A stretch of DNA of 64,000 nucleotides from Aquatica leii (taxonomy: Eukaryota; Arthropoda; Insecta; Coleoptera; Lampyridae). Location: positions 63,051,389-63,115,388 of the forward strand of contig CM069435.1 of the NCBI GenBank assembly GCA_035610365.1. The letters run 5' to 3'. Positions 44,880 through 54,532 of the stretch are shown here, piece after piece; the stretch's first letter is position 1, and every line of letters begins with the position of its first letter. The notes below the pieces were generated by a model. The model ran no database searches and was not told where the DNA came from. It saw nothing but the letters and a program-made list of their open reading frames with translations. The position numbers were made by a program, and so were the translations under genes.

Positions 44880-45490
44880 AATATTCTGAACCTGTACTTG
44901 AAAAACAAGTATCAGCAGCAGACAAGAAACTGATCTTCTAGAAAGCAATCGATCAACATCTTCAATTTCCGCTGATAATGAGAAATCAACACCTTCAAAA
45001 ATTACCAGAACGGAAAATATGAGTCAACTTTCAAAAGATGCTGCACTATAGCCAAAAAAATTACGTCCTTATAATATTCAAGAATTCGTAGAACGTGGAC
45101 CTGTTCATTATCAAAACAAATAGGATATTTATCCGAGAAATAGTTCAGATATTCAGCGATAGCTTACCAATAGTTACTTCTTTAGAATTTTATCAAACAA
45201 AGAAAAAATTGAGCGTTTTTAGTTGTTGTATTCCGAAACAAAAAATTCACTTTACAGCTTTCGTTGCAAAATTTTTAATGACAGCGATTTGATATTTGTT
45301 TGCCTTAGTGATGAATCTGGTTACAATGACTGGCAGCATTTAAGTGAACATTTAAACATACATGAAAAGAGCAAGTTATATAACGAAAATGTTGTAAAAT
45401 TTTTAGATCTTTCTAAGCGTTTTAATAAAAATAAAATAATTGATTCTGAAATTCAAAACGTAATAAACAGAGATACTAAAAACTTAAAAA
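44880..45490 (+). pseudogene. hAT transposase, TTF-type zinc finger region (continuation)
   Basis: The frame continues from 40368 with QYSEPVLEKQVSAADKK and then meets stops. Further pieces are LRPYNIQEFVERGPVHY (45062-45110), ERF and LLYSETKNSLYSFRCKIFND (45213-45285), and an open stretch to 45528 with SGYNDWQHLSEHLNIHEKS and IDSEIQNVINRDTKNLKK. This matches the TTF zinc-finger part of hAT proteins (..GP......P....R.F...W...Y..L.YS...D..YCF.CKLF......W.H....L..HE.S). Beyond about 45490 the sequence becomes gypsy RT, so the catalytic domain is deleted. Confidence 0.7.
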
Positions 45491-47205
45491 AAACATTTCT
45501 GATATCCTCAAATTTGTTGGTTTTGTAAATTATGTTAGAAAGCTTATACCAAATTTTTGTTAATAACTAACCCCTTTTACGATCTTCCTAAAAAGGATTT
45601 AAGTTCCAATTTTCAGTAAACAAAAAACAGACTTTTGAAATTCTAAAGAGTAAATTAGTTTCTAATATTGTATTAGCTATTTATTCACCAAAACTCGAAA
45701 CAGAATTACGTTGTGATACTAGTTTGTTAGGGTACGGAGCTATTTTTGTGCATAAACAAAATTCAGACAAATTTCAATCAGTTTCGTATTTTAGTAAACG
45801 TACAATACTAGTCGATGCAAAATAACACAGTTTTAAGTGTGAATGCTTGGCTGTGGTGTACGCGTTGAAACGGTATCATACTTACTTTTATGGAATTAAT
45901 TTTAAAGTAATTACTGCTTGTAACAGTTTCCGCCTTACATTGTGAAAAACAGATATAAATCCAAAAATTTCTAGATGGACAATGCTTTTTTAAAACTATC
46001 ATTTTACCATTAAACACAGATCAAGTGCAATAATGTACCACGTAGATGCCTTAAGCAGAGCTCATAATATTATTGTGGTAGAAGGTAATAGTTTTTGAGC
46101 AGGTTTTAGCGGTAAAGCAAAGTTTAGATAGTTCAATTTCTAAAATTAAGCAAAAACTAGAAGAAGAAGAAAATAAACTTTATAAATTGTGAGAAAGTTT
46201 TAAATACAGAAAATTTAATACTGGCTTGTTTTTAGTCCTTTCATGTTTAGAAGAAAATGTTATTAGATTGTGTCATGTGGGACTGATAAGACTATAGAGT
46301 GGGTTCTTCGATTATATTGGTTTTCAGACTTTTATAACAAGCTTAAAAACTATATTTCTAATTGCTTAAAATATTTTAATCGCCAAGCAGTGGAAAGAGT
46401 GAACTCTTTTTGCATTCTATTCCCAAAAGTGATTTACCTTTCAAAATAGTTCATACAGACCATTACGGTGCTTTAGAAAAAACTTCTAAAAATAACAAAT
46501 ATGTTTTCGCCATTGTCGACGCATTTTTGAAATTTTGTAAGCTGTATGTGTGTGGAACAACTCAAATTTCCGAAGTTTTAAAACATTTATATTTTTATTA
46601 TAGGTCCTACAGTAAGCCGAAAAGAGTTATATAAGATGGTGGAAGTTGTTTCACTTCAAAAGATTACACAACGTTTACTCTCGAAGATAATATTGATCAT
46701 GTTTTAGTAGCCGCACACACTTCACATGCAAACAAACAAGTCGAAAGATTAAATAGGTGTATTACACCGATCAATAATCTACGAATCTCCTCAAAAATGG
46801 GACATAGTTCTTTATAAAGTTAAATTTTCTCTAAATAACACGATTCACAGATCCATTAGAAATACTCCTAGTAAAATTTTATTTGGTTTTAACCAGAAGA
46901 ATGACGTTGATGATAAAATTCTTAGAAAACTAGTTTGATGTAGCCAGAGATTTGACAAATATTAGAAATACATAATACTGTTAGTAACATAAATAAAAAA
47001 CAAAATAAAAAGACCTATGACAGTAAACGTAAAGAACCGACTATTTACCAAGCTAATGATTGCGTAGTTACAAAAAATTATGATATTAATTCAGGTTATA
47101 ATCGAAAGTATAAAGAACCATATGTTATTAAAAAAATGTTTCATAATGGTAAGTACATTTTCGGTGACATAGATGGTTTTCAAGTAACACAAAGTTTTTT
47201 TTAAA
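45490..47205 (+). pseudogene. Gypsy pol: RT connection, RNase H and integrase, many stops
   Basis: RT end: ILKFVGFVNYVRKLIPNF (45505-45560). RNase H: LAIYSPKLETELRCDTS and YGAIFVHKQ (45670-45760), then CECLAVVYALKRYHTYFYG and VDALSRA (46044). Integrase: the zinc region is only partly readable, the core has LPFKIVHTDHYGALEKTSKN (46425), KYVFAIVDAFLKF and SYSKPKRVI (46607), then SHANKQVERLNR and a C-terminal part with YDSKRKEPT, KYKEPYVIKKM and FGDIDGFQVTQ (to about 47205). This is an insect gypsy of the kind with a KPKR-VISD-GSCFTS integrase core. More than ten lesions. It ends about 235 bases before the right LTR. Confidence 0.8.
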
Positions 47206-47440
47206 ATAATTTGTGAAACAGCACAAATGAAACCTCATTAAAACTATTCAATAATTAATAACCACATCAGATAATAAAACTTAATTTTGAAATATTTTAG
47301 AATTTGATATGTTTTATAGGTAGTTATTATTCATTATGTGTTTCTAAACTTAGATTCATTTGTTTTAAGTAATTTGTTTTATCACTTGTTATTTATTTTA
47401 AGATTGTTGTAAGATAGTTATATTCGTGAAATATCATAAT

Positions 47441-47673
47441 TGTCAGGAGAGCCGAACTGAAGGCTTGTTATTTAAGTTGGCAATGCTGTTTAGTTTTAGT
47501 TGGTAAGAACGAAGATTGGAGGAAGAAGTTTTACCGCCACATTTGTTGTTTATAGTTGATACTGTTTTTTTATGTTTTGATCCTGACCGCTTATGTTTTA
47601 GTGTTTAACGTTTTGTACAAGTTTCTAGATGTTTTAATAAAAATATATTTTAAAAATCAAAACGTCTTCTACA
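47441..47673 (+). repeat. Right LTR of the nested gypsy element
   Basis: Starts TGTCAGGAGAGCCGAACTGA, a typical gypsy LTR start, and ends GTCTTCTACA. Matches 38567-38784 throughout apart from substitutions and the 17-base gap near the left LTR start. Confidence 0.75.
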
Positions 47674-47677
47674 GTTA

Positions 47678-48035
47678 TATTTTTATTACAGTCTTTAATA
47701 TTAATTAAAACAAATTTTTATGAAAACATCTTAGAAACGACAAGCAATAAAAATTTAAATTTAGCAATTTTGTGTAATTTGATTTGCTTTTCACAAATAG
47801 TTATTCAGAAACTAAGGTTGCCAATTAAAAAAAAATTTGTGATGACGTCATATCTCTAATTTAGGATACACTGTATCGTTTTTCATCCATGATTAAAAGA
47901 TCGCAACTAAAAATGCTAATCGATGTGTCCACATTTAAAAAAAAACGGTGTGGTCACCACACAACTTTTCTATTAGGAATGATGTAGGAATATCTACATA
48001 TTTTTTTAAGGTTATGTTGCCATATAACCATTTTG
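47678..48035. other. AT-rich spacer, nothing recognised
   Basis: Lies between the gypsy right LTR and the second copy of the CA-tailed repeat. No motif. Confidence 0.45.
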
Positions 48036-48810
48036 AAGTGATATGTACACGTTTGTATTCATTTCTAGCATATTTGTTCGCCTCGATATTACTTACACCT
48101 TTAGTAAATCATTAAAAAAAAATCGTCGCTGGCTGGATTCGAAACTATATTATATTTGTGAATTCATTTTAAATTACAAACTAAATATCTGATAAATTGT
48201 TAATGTTAGAATTTTTTTTATTTGAATAAATTGTTAGGAAAAATTATCTCTATAAAAAACTGTAAAAATAATTATATAAGAAAAACTATTAAAAATGGCA
48301 GATACACCCACTTCCGGTTTCTTTATCAAACCCATCTTTTGATAGAACCCAGAGAATATGAAAAGCCAGTTTCATACCGAACTTTAAATAATTAGGACTT
48401 TTGGTTCGAGACTTATTGTGGATACATTCAAAGATGATTTAAATAGGATGCAGCACTCCGTATATAAACAAGTTAAAAAAATTTAGAGAAAATAGTTATT
48501 TTTTAACGTATTTTGCTGCTGTAAAATAATTGAAATAATTTACATACGTACGACATATAAAAAAAATTGTTAAAAATGGCGGATAAACTTACTTCCGGTA
48601 TCTTTATTAGACCCATCTTTTGATAGAACCGAGAGAATATAAAAGGCCAGCTGCATACCAAATTTCAAGTTATTAGGACTTTTGGTTTGAGAGTTATCGT
48701 GGGTACATCGTTACACGCAGACATACACACACCCAAAATTTTTTGTCAAAAATACATTTTTTTGATTTAGGAAACCTTGAGGCTTAAGATTGTTCAATAA
48801 ATTTTTTTTG
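48036..48810. repeat. Dispersed repeat, copy 2, with a second partial module
   Basis: 48040-48440 is collinear with 29210-29720: module A with GGCTGGATTCGAAAC (tRNA B-box-like on the minus strand), then module B with CCACTTCCGGTTTC and ACTTTTGGTTCGAGA. A further module B lies at 48590-48715 and ends in ACATACACACACCC. The following AAAATTTTTTGTCAAAAAT... and CTTGAGGCTTAAG block resembles insect RTE-type 3' ends. No ORF. Confidence 0.55.
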
Positions 48811-49002
48811 AAAAAAAAATGCGATTGCTATACTATCCTTAAAGGGAAGATATGAAATTTACTAACTTGATTCCAAGCTACAGACTTGCACTGTATACCA
48901 CACTGTAAAAAAACAATAGATTTGGTACAATCTTATATAAAATAATAGAGATAAATTAATTAAAAAAAGATGTGTGACATATAAAAAGAAACAGAAATAA
49001 GG

Positions 49003-49659
49003 GCAAGATCTGATAAAGAAAAAACTGAAACATTTGCTGAGCACTTAAAAAATACTTTTCAGCCAAATTCCAATCAAAAAAAAATCTCGAGGTTATGATC
49101 TCATAATAAGAACCATCTTAAAAAACCTACTTGAGAAAGAACTTTGTTTTTTTACAATTTCTCGTTAATGACATCTTACAGCTTGGATATTGGCCATTAC
49201 TATTGAAATTTGTTTCAATTATTTTAATACTTAAACCGGGTAAACCTCCTATCAAATCATATTGTCTTTTTAACATCTTCCCAATAGGTTCCAAGCTGTT
49301 GGAAAAACTAATACTTAAACGAATGTGAATTTGAACAAGAATGGTTACCAAATCACCAGTTTGATTTTTGAGTTAGACACTCAACAACTCAACAATGTCA
49401 CCGACTTATTAACATTTGAAAACAAAGAGTATTGTAGTGCAGTGTTTCTGGACGCGAGTAATGAATTCGATCAAGTGTGACTAGAAGGGTTGTTTTTCAA
49501 ATTCAAAAGATTATTACCACACAATTAGTATCTACTTTTACAATCTGGTCGTTTTCGAAGTATACGCAAAAGTTTGATTTATTCAATTTTCGACACATGG
49601 AGATATTTCGGTTATTTTTCAAAGTAGAAAAAAAACGGTTTAGACACTTTTTTAAGTAG
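49003..49659 (+). pseudogene. Jockey-like LINE reverse transcriptase, N-terminal half, decayed
   Basis: KEKTETFAEHLKNTFQPNS (49015-49071) precedes RT. Then LGYWPLLLKFVSIILILKPG (49180) and IGSKLLEKLILKRM (about 49286), then in another frame QEWLPNHQFDF (Q-x-GF motif degraded), RHSTTQQCHRL, a VFLDAS-EFD remnant (49447-49470), and GLLFKFKRLLPTQL in mixed frames to about 49540. This follows the jockey-clade order A.AF...F.PN, LG.FP..WK...VI.I.KPGK, Y.PISLL...SKL.EK.I..R, QFGFR..HST..Q. It has many stops and no catalytic YADD motif, so it is a fragment. Confidence 0.65.
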
Positions 49660-52600
49660 TATGCAATGGCGTACAATTTTGAATAACTTTATTATATTCC
49701 AAGTTATGGCATATAGTTGTGTTTTTTAAATAAAAATCATAGTAGGCTATTAAACTGTTAAAATCTTTTGTTTTTTTCTCTTTTTATGGATATATAACAT
49801 GTGGGGTCTATGATTTCATATGGCTCATTGGTAAAAAGCCGTCCTATCTGACTATATGGCTGCTATCAAATCAATTTTAAAGTCAATACTAGAGTGCTAG
49901 TCTAAAACACTTAGAATGCTATCTAATGTCCCGTGGTACTTGTAGAACATAAATCTGCATAATGATCTCAACATCCAATTCGCGATAAATGTAATAAAAG
50001 CAACAGCAACGAAACCTTGTAACCAGTAACTCCTTTAGCAGACGAATCCCAAAAACCAGAACATTAAAAAAAGTCGTCAGTAAATTTAATAGACTAAATT
50101 AGAGGTGATATTACTAAATACCTACCTCCAGATACATTCTCCTCATGCCTGGAATTAATTATACATAAAATTAGATTATAGAATATGATATCATTCTGAT
50201 TGCTAATAAATAAGTAGGTAAGCAGAAAATTTAATAACAGTTAATAGTTATTTAACGAACAAGGTTGTTAATGATAGTGATTAATAATCGAAACATTTTA
50301 ACGCCGTGAGCGAGTATAGCGAGCGAACGCGTTAATATTGTCAAGATTATTTCTTGCCGATTAACAAACGAGTTAGTTCCGTTGATCGAACGTTAGCAAA
50401 ATGTGTGAAGTTATAAAAATACTAAAGTATACGCAACTCGTTGTTATATCTAGTAGTCGCGCAAAATAGTTAAATCAGTGGTTGCTAACAATTTTATTGG
50501 CTCCTATTCAAAATTGTTCGTTAATAGAAATTCATTATTGGTTCAATATCGTTTATTAATAAAAGTCATTAACGATCTATTTCTGATACATTATTATACG
50601 TTAATAATGCTATTAACAGACCATCGACGGAAAAAAGATTTAAATAATTCTAGTAGTGGAAAAAATTGTATATAGACTAGGGTTGAGAAAATTATTATTG
50701 TCTTATATCCCTTAACGCTTCGCCGTATGCAATATACATAATCTGTCGCTGAGGTTATAATAATACACTTTTCAATTTTGGTATACAGTATACTTATGTT
50801 AGTATTATTTGTATATTTTGTTTTTGTGCTATATTCTAAATTAGCAAATTAAGTGTAAATTTTATTTACGCTAATTAGTTACTACACTTAAGCAACAAAA
50901 GAAAAAAGCTACGTTTATATATTAAAATATTTGTATAAATTTACAGTAAAATTTAACGCATTATTTAAGTATCTTGTGTAATTTAAAAAGACTCATGCAA
51001 CAAATGCATCTTATTTCTAATTTAATACCATGATTTCTAACGTTTCAGTTTTCCGTGTTAAACTTGGTTTCTTGGAGATTAGAAATCACGCCACTTTAGT
51101 AGTTGTATAAATATGTAAAATTCGAGTTAAATGCATGTCTTATCTTACAGTTTGGTGCAATTTCATGACCGCAAGAAACTCAAGTAACATAAAAGATAAA
51201 GATTATGCAAAAGTTTCAAGAAATAATTTTGTTACGCTTTAAGCATTTTTTAAATTACATACACTTATTGTCGATTAAAAATCTTTTTGGTTAAGTTTTG
51301 TGTATAAATTATTGAAAAAAAGGTTTGAAAGTTAGAAAATTTATGCAGTTTAACGCGTCTATTACATCTGCATCTAATAAATTTGTGTAATAAAATTTAA
51401 ATGTGAAAATAATGAAAAAAATCGTCGCATTATTACTGATGAAGTTTTGTTTTAGATTTATTTGCAAAACTAAGTTAAGAGGAAAATTGTATGGTTTACT
51501 CTTCCTGCGCTGGCAGAAATTCACCTAATTTGTTTTGAAGTTCTCCTTTAATTACTAATGAGAGAAATCGAGATATATCTGCAGCATGCTAAATTCTCAT
51601 CTCTAAAATGAGTATTCCTTCTATAACTTGAACAACTAAATTTTGTACTTCGAGATAAAGTAAGAGAATTTCTAGAAATTTGTATGCAAAGCTTTACCAT
51701 TTGAACGTACAAAAATAAACGGTGTCAGAATTGTAAGGACGGAAGTCACAATATCACAGTTATGTTCAATTTAAAAAGAAAGCTAAAAGTTTCTTCAATT
51801 TTAGTATCAACTCCATTCAGGTAAAGATATGCGCGCTTAAACTTTTTATTTTTCTGTATAACATTTCAGAAATACGCTTATAGTTGTTTCTGTAGTATAC
51901 AAATGACGTAATTTTATCTTTGGTAATATACCTTCAGCTGGATATACTTGTATTTTTTATTAAGCGTATTGCGTTACATAATTCCAATTTTTGGTGATAA
52001 CATTATTAGCGATTTTACATAAAAAATATATGCTTTAAATAACATTAATTCTAGAAGCTTATAGTAGAGTATATGATTTAATATTGTTGTACTATAACGT
52101 GTTTTACGTCAACGAAGAACTCACTAAAGTTTTCATAAACATGCAGCTAAATTATTACTGTAAAAGTACTTTCTACATTAAGCATTCATAAAGCTGTTTT
52201 TAACAAATTCTAAACACATCTTTACATTTCGTTAGCTAATAATAGCTTTTATATCCATATTATAAACTTATCCTTTTAGAATAGTTTCCAATAAAACGTT
52301 TTTAATTTAGCACCGTAATACAACATAATTTAATTTGTTGTATTAATTACAAATGTCGCAATGGAAAGATATATTGTATTAGTCAATTTTTTGGAAAAAA
52401 TCATTTATAAATTTGTAGTTGAGTAAAACTATTATTTTTAAAAACACCATAATTTTTGTATACCACAAAGTTCTATGAGTAAATTAGATTAACTTGTTCT
52501 TGACTTTAAAGTTATGAAATGTTTTTTTAATCTAATTTCTTCCAGTTTGACCGACATTGAAAGAATTACAACAAAAACAAAAAATGTTGTAAGTACCAGA

Positions 52601-53520
52601 TTTATCTAAAGCAAGAATTAACAGAAATTAAAATACTGATATATTTACTACCTGTTCTGTTTTTGCAAATCATATTTTATCTATTGGTCCAATTTTTCTA
52701 TCTTGATATTAAATTTCTTCTTTTTTTTAATAAACAAATCTTAAAAAAAAATCGGCTGTTGAATATTGATTCTTTTAAGTGACTTAATGAACTTTTTAGA
52801 TTAAACACTTCTCCTTGTTGTAAATAAGAGCTATTGACAACATGAGGTATGTAGTTATAGAAATAACATTGACATACAATTCCGGCATTGCTGTATTACA
52901 AATTAATAAATATAGATTCATTAATTTGTGTATCATTTACTATATAGTGTCAGGTAAAAAACTATATTAGATTTGTGAAAGCGGAAGAAGTAATATTAAA
53001 TCGCGTGGAAAAAATGGAAAACGCTAACGCCAGTGAGAAACGGTAGAAAATTGTAAGAAAACTGTGGAACAAGAAAAAAGATGAAGTTATAGTTCATAAA
53101 AAATAATGGCAGCTTTCGAACTTCTTAGGAATCTGCTATAACTGTCTGAAGTTGTTTGGCATATTTTAAATTTATATTTGTTATTTCGAGGTTTTAAGTA
53201 ATTTTGTTTTTAATTAATGTATGTTTTTGCGTTGCTTAAATATCCGTGTGTTGTGTTTTCGCCAATTTTGCATTTTTTTTTGTTTTAATAAATTTAAATT
53301 ACTTTATGATTTATTATGATATATTATGTTTGTTTGTGTATATTCATTTTTATCTTAACTTCGGTTGCAAGTTTGATGAGAATATTTTGTGCAAAACTTA
53401 CATGAAATTACGTGTCATTTTATTTGCCATCTTTGTTGGTTACACTTTTTTTTATAGATTGTTTTTTTCAAAATATCTGTCGACAGTACGTATATCTTTC
53501 ATAAAAGAAATTTATTTGTA
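49660..53520. other. Long AT-rich stretch, essentially unassigned
   Basis: GAGCGAGTATAGCGAGCGAACGCG near 50308-50331 is a small GC-rich island with repeated GAGCGA words. On the minus strand 51720-51515 reads like protein for about 60 codons (ILLLYLEVQNLVVQVIEG, ADISRFLSLVIKGELQNK) with one stop, of no known family. The hydrophobic frame at 53246-53521 looks like chance. Nothing else is recognised. Confidence 0.35.
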
Positions 53521-53522
53521 AT

Positions 53523-53535
53523 TAATAAGATAGTT
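53523..53535. repeat. Left target-site duplication of the truncated jockey insertion
   Basis: TAATAAGATAGTT, matching TAATAAGACAGTT at 54074-54086 but with T/C in the middle and A/T ambiguity only outside the 13 bases. Confidence 0.6.
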
Positions 53536-54073
53536 TCCATGTTGTGCCGCAAGAGCCGCCTCGACATCGACAACAAGCTTTTCATCTACAAGATGATCAT
53601 CCGCCCTTCCATGACCTACGCAGCCTCAGTATGGTTCTACGCTGCCAAAACCCACACCACCCGAATTCAAATATTCCAAAATAAGATGCTCCGAATGATC
53701 GCAGACGCCTCATGGTTCTTCCAAACAGACCGGCTCCACCAAGAACTCGACATCCCAATGGTCGCAGATTTCATCCGTCAATCCGCAGCTGCGCTCCATG
53801 CAGACCTCGCGGCCCACCCCAACCCACTCGTCCGAAGCCTTTGGGACTACGATCGAGATGACATGCCTAGGCACAAGCAGCCAAAGTGTGTCATCCTAAA
53901 TTAAGTTAGAATGAAATATACAACCCAGCGGAAAAGTTTGAAACCGAAGAGGCAACTCGGAGGTGGAAAACCGATCCAACGGGGCTATTTAAGCAGACTA
54001 TGTTACCATTTATGATTACGCTTTAAAAATGTATCATTGAAAAAGCAATAAACATGTATGTAATTGAATTGAA
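53536..54073 (+). mobile_element. 5'-truncated jockey-clade LINE insertion
   Basis: The insert lies between near-identical 13-bp duplications. It carries the last 121 codons of an RT protein (53539-53904) and a 3' UTR of about 165 bp with AATAAA at 54046. The base composition is clearly richer in G and C than the surroundings. Truncation at the 5' end is the usual outcome of incomplete target-primed reverse transcription. Confidence 0.75.
53539..53904 (+). pseudogene. Jockey-type reverse transcriptase C-terminus (truncated, frame intact)
   Basis: The 121-residue frame includes the region after the RT core: LCRKSRLDIDNKLFIYKMI, IRPSMTYAASVWFYAAKTH, TRIQIFQNKMLRMIADASWF and LHQELDIPMVADFIRQSA. 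This is the jockey-clade string LL..KS.L....K..IYK.ILRP..TYA..VW...A.......Q..QNK.LR.I..APW......L...L.IP....FI. The frame has no lesion and ends at TAA 53902-53904. The catalytic part, about 700 residues, is missing. C-ending codons are frequent, unlike the AT-rich relics around it. The ATG is internal, not the real start. Confidence 0.8.
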
Positions 54074-54086
54074 TAATAAGACAGTT
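54074..54086. repeat. Right target-site duplication of the truncated jockey insertion
   Basis: TAATAAGACAGTT; one mismatch to 53523-53535. Confidence 0.6.
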
Positions 54087-54284
54087 GAAGTTCTCTCTCA
54101 GAAAACATTAGTAGTGCCGCAGTTTCTCCAAAATTTAAATTAGCTAAATGAAAAGTTTAATGATTCTATTTCTCTTTGGTTAAAAAATTTTATCTTTCAT
54201 CCAATACAACTATTTTCCTGGAAACATTATGGATGGAAAAAGTTAGATCTTCCTATCCGTCTTTTATCTTTGCTCTGTAGTAGC

Positions 54285-54289
54285 AGATC
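54285..54289. repeat. Target-site duplication AGATC (left) of the copia element
   Basis: AGATC, repeated at 58688-58692. Five bases is the standard duplication length of copia integrases. Confidence 0.85.
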
Positions 54290-54466
54290 TTTTGACAGAG
54301 TGTTCCAATTCAATGCACACAAACTCGAGAATGTTTTACTACAACACTTTATTAATGAAAAATAACAAAAAAAATACATTACTTGAATAATTAAAGAAAA
54401 ACCTTTTCCATTTTCTTTTTCATCTCACCAGAGGTTCTCTATATGTTTTTATTGCAGTTCTCAATA
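54290..54466 (-). repeat. 3' LTR of the copia element
   Basis: 177 bp. On the minus strand it starts TATTGAGAACTGC and ends CTCTGTCAAAA. It does not have the usual TG...CA ends, but the exact 5-bp duplication outside fixes these borders. Confidence 0.85.
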
Positions 54467-54475
54467 GTCCCCCTC
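54467..54475 (-). promoter_or_regulatory. Polypurine tract of the copia element
   Basis: GAGGGGGAC on the minus strand, directly upstream of the 3' LTR. It is the expected primer for plus-strand DNA synthesis. Confidence 0.7.
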
Positions 54476-54532
54476 AATAAAAACTTTCTATTAGATTAAA
54501 ACAAACAAACTTACTACTACGAGTACAATAAT

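Larger units (their letters stand above)
39295..45490 (+). mobile_element. hAT element (5' part), inserted in gypsy and split by a LINE
   Basis: The left end CAGTCCCGCGCCGTACATAA (39295) has the CAG start and GC-rich look of hAT termini, in strong contrast with its AT-rich surroundings. A TATA-containing stretch (TTTATATATTTAAG, 39731) and a possible 5'-UTR intron (donor GGTAAGTTT near 39902, acceptor TTACAG near 40190) precede the coding part. Coding sequence lies at 40193-40368 and again at 44880-45490, separated by the LINE. The catalytic region, the C-terminus and the right terminus are gone; gypsy pol starts again at about 45490. Confidence 0.65.
38567..47673 (+). mobile_element. Gypsy-type LTR retrotransposon carrying nested hAT and LINE insertions
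   Basis: The element is bounded by direct repeats 38567-38784 and 47441-47673. A broken gag follows the left LTR (38875-39290). Pol resumes at about 45490 with the RT connection, RNase H and integrase (to 47205). The stretch between is filled by part of a hAT element, itself split by a LINE. Everything from the gag end to the C-terminal part of RT is missing, so the hAT insertion was accompanied or followed by a deletion. Flanking tetranucleotides GTCA and GTTA (38563-38566, 47674-47677) may be a decayed 4-bp duplication. The element is long dead. Confidence 0.78.

Noticed and set aside
40692-44908. Long minus-strand frames rich in S, F, L and Y (for example 41242-42021 and 42497-43306)
   Set aside because: They are antisense to the purine-rich LINE ORFs and have low-complexity composition; the sense strand carries the catalytic motifs.
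53246-53521. 91-codon hydrophobic ORF before the jockey insertion
   Set aside because: Same AT-noise composition, no family features; it ends just at the target site.
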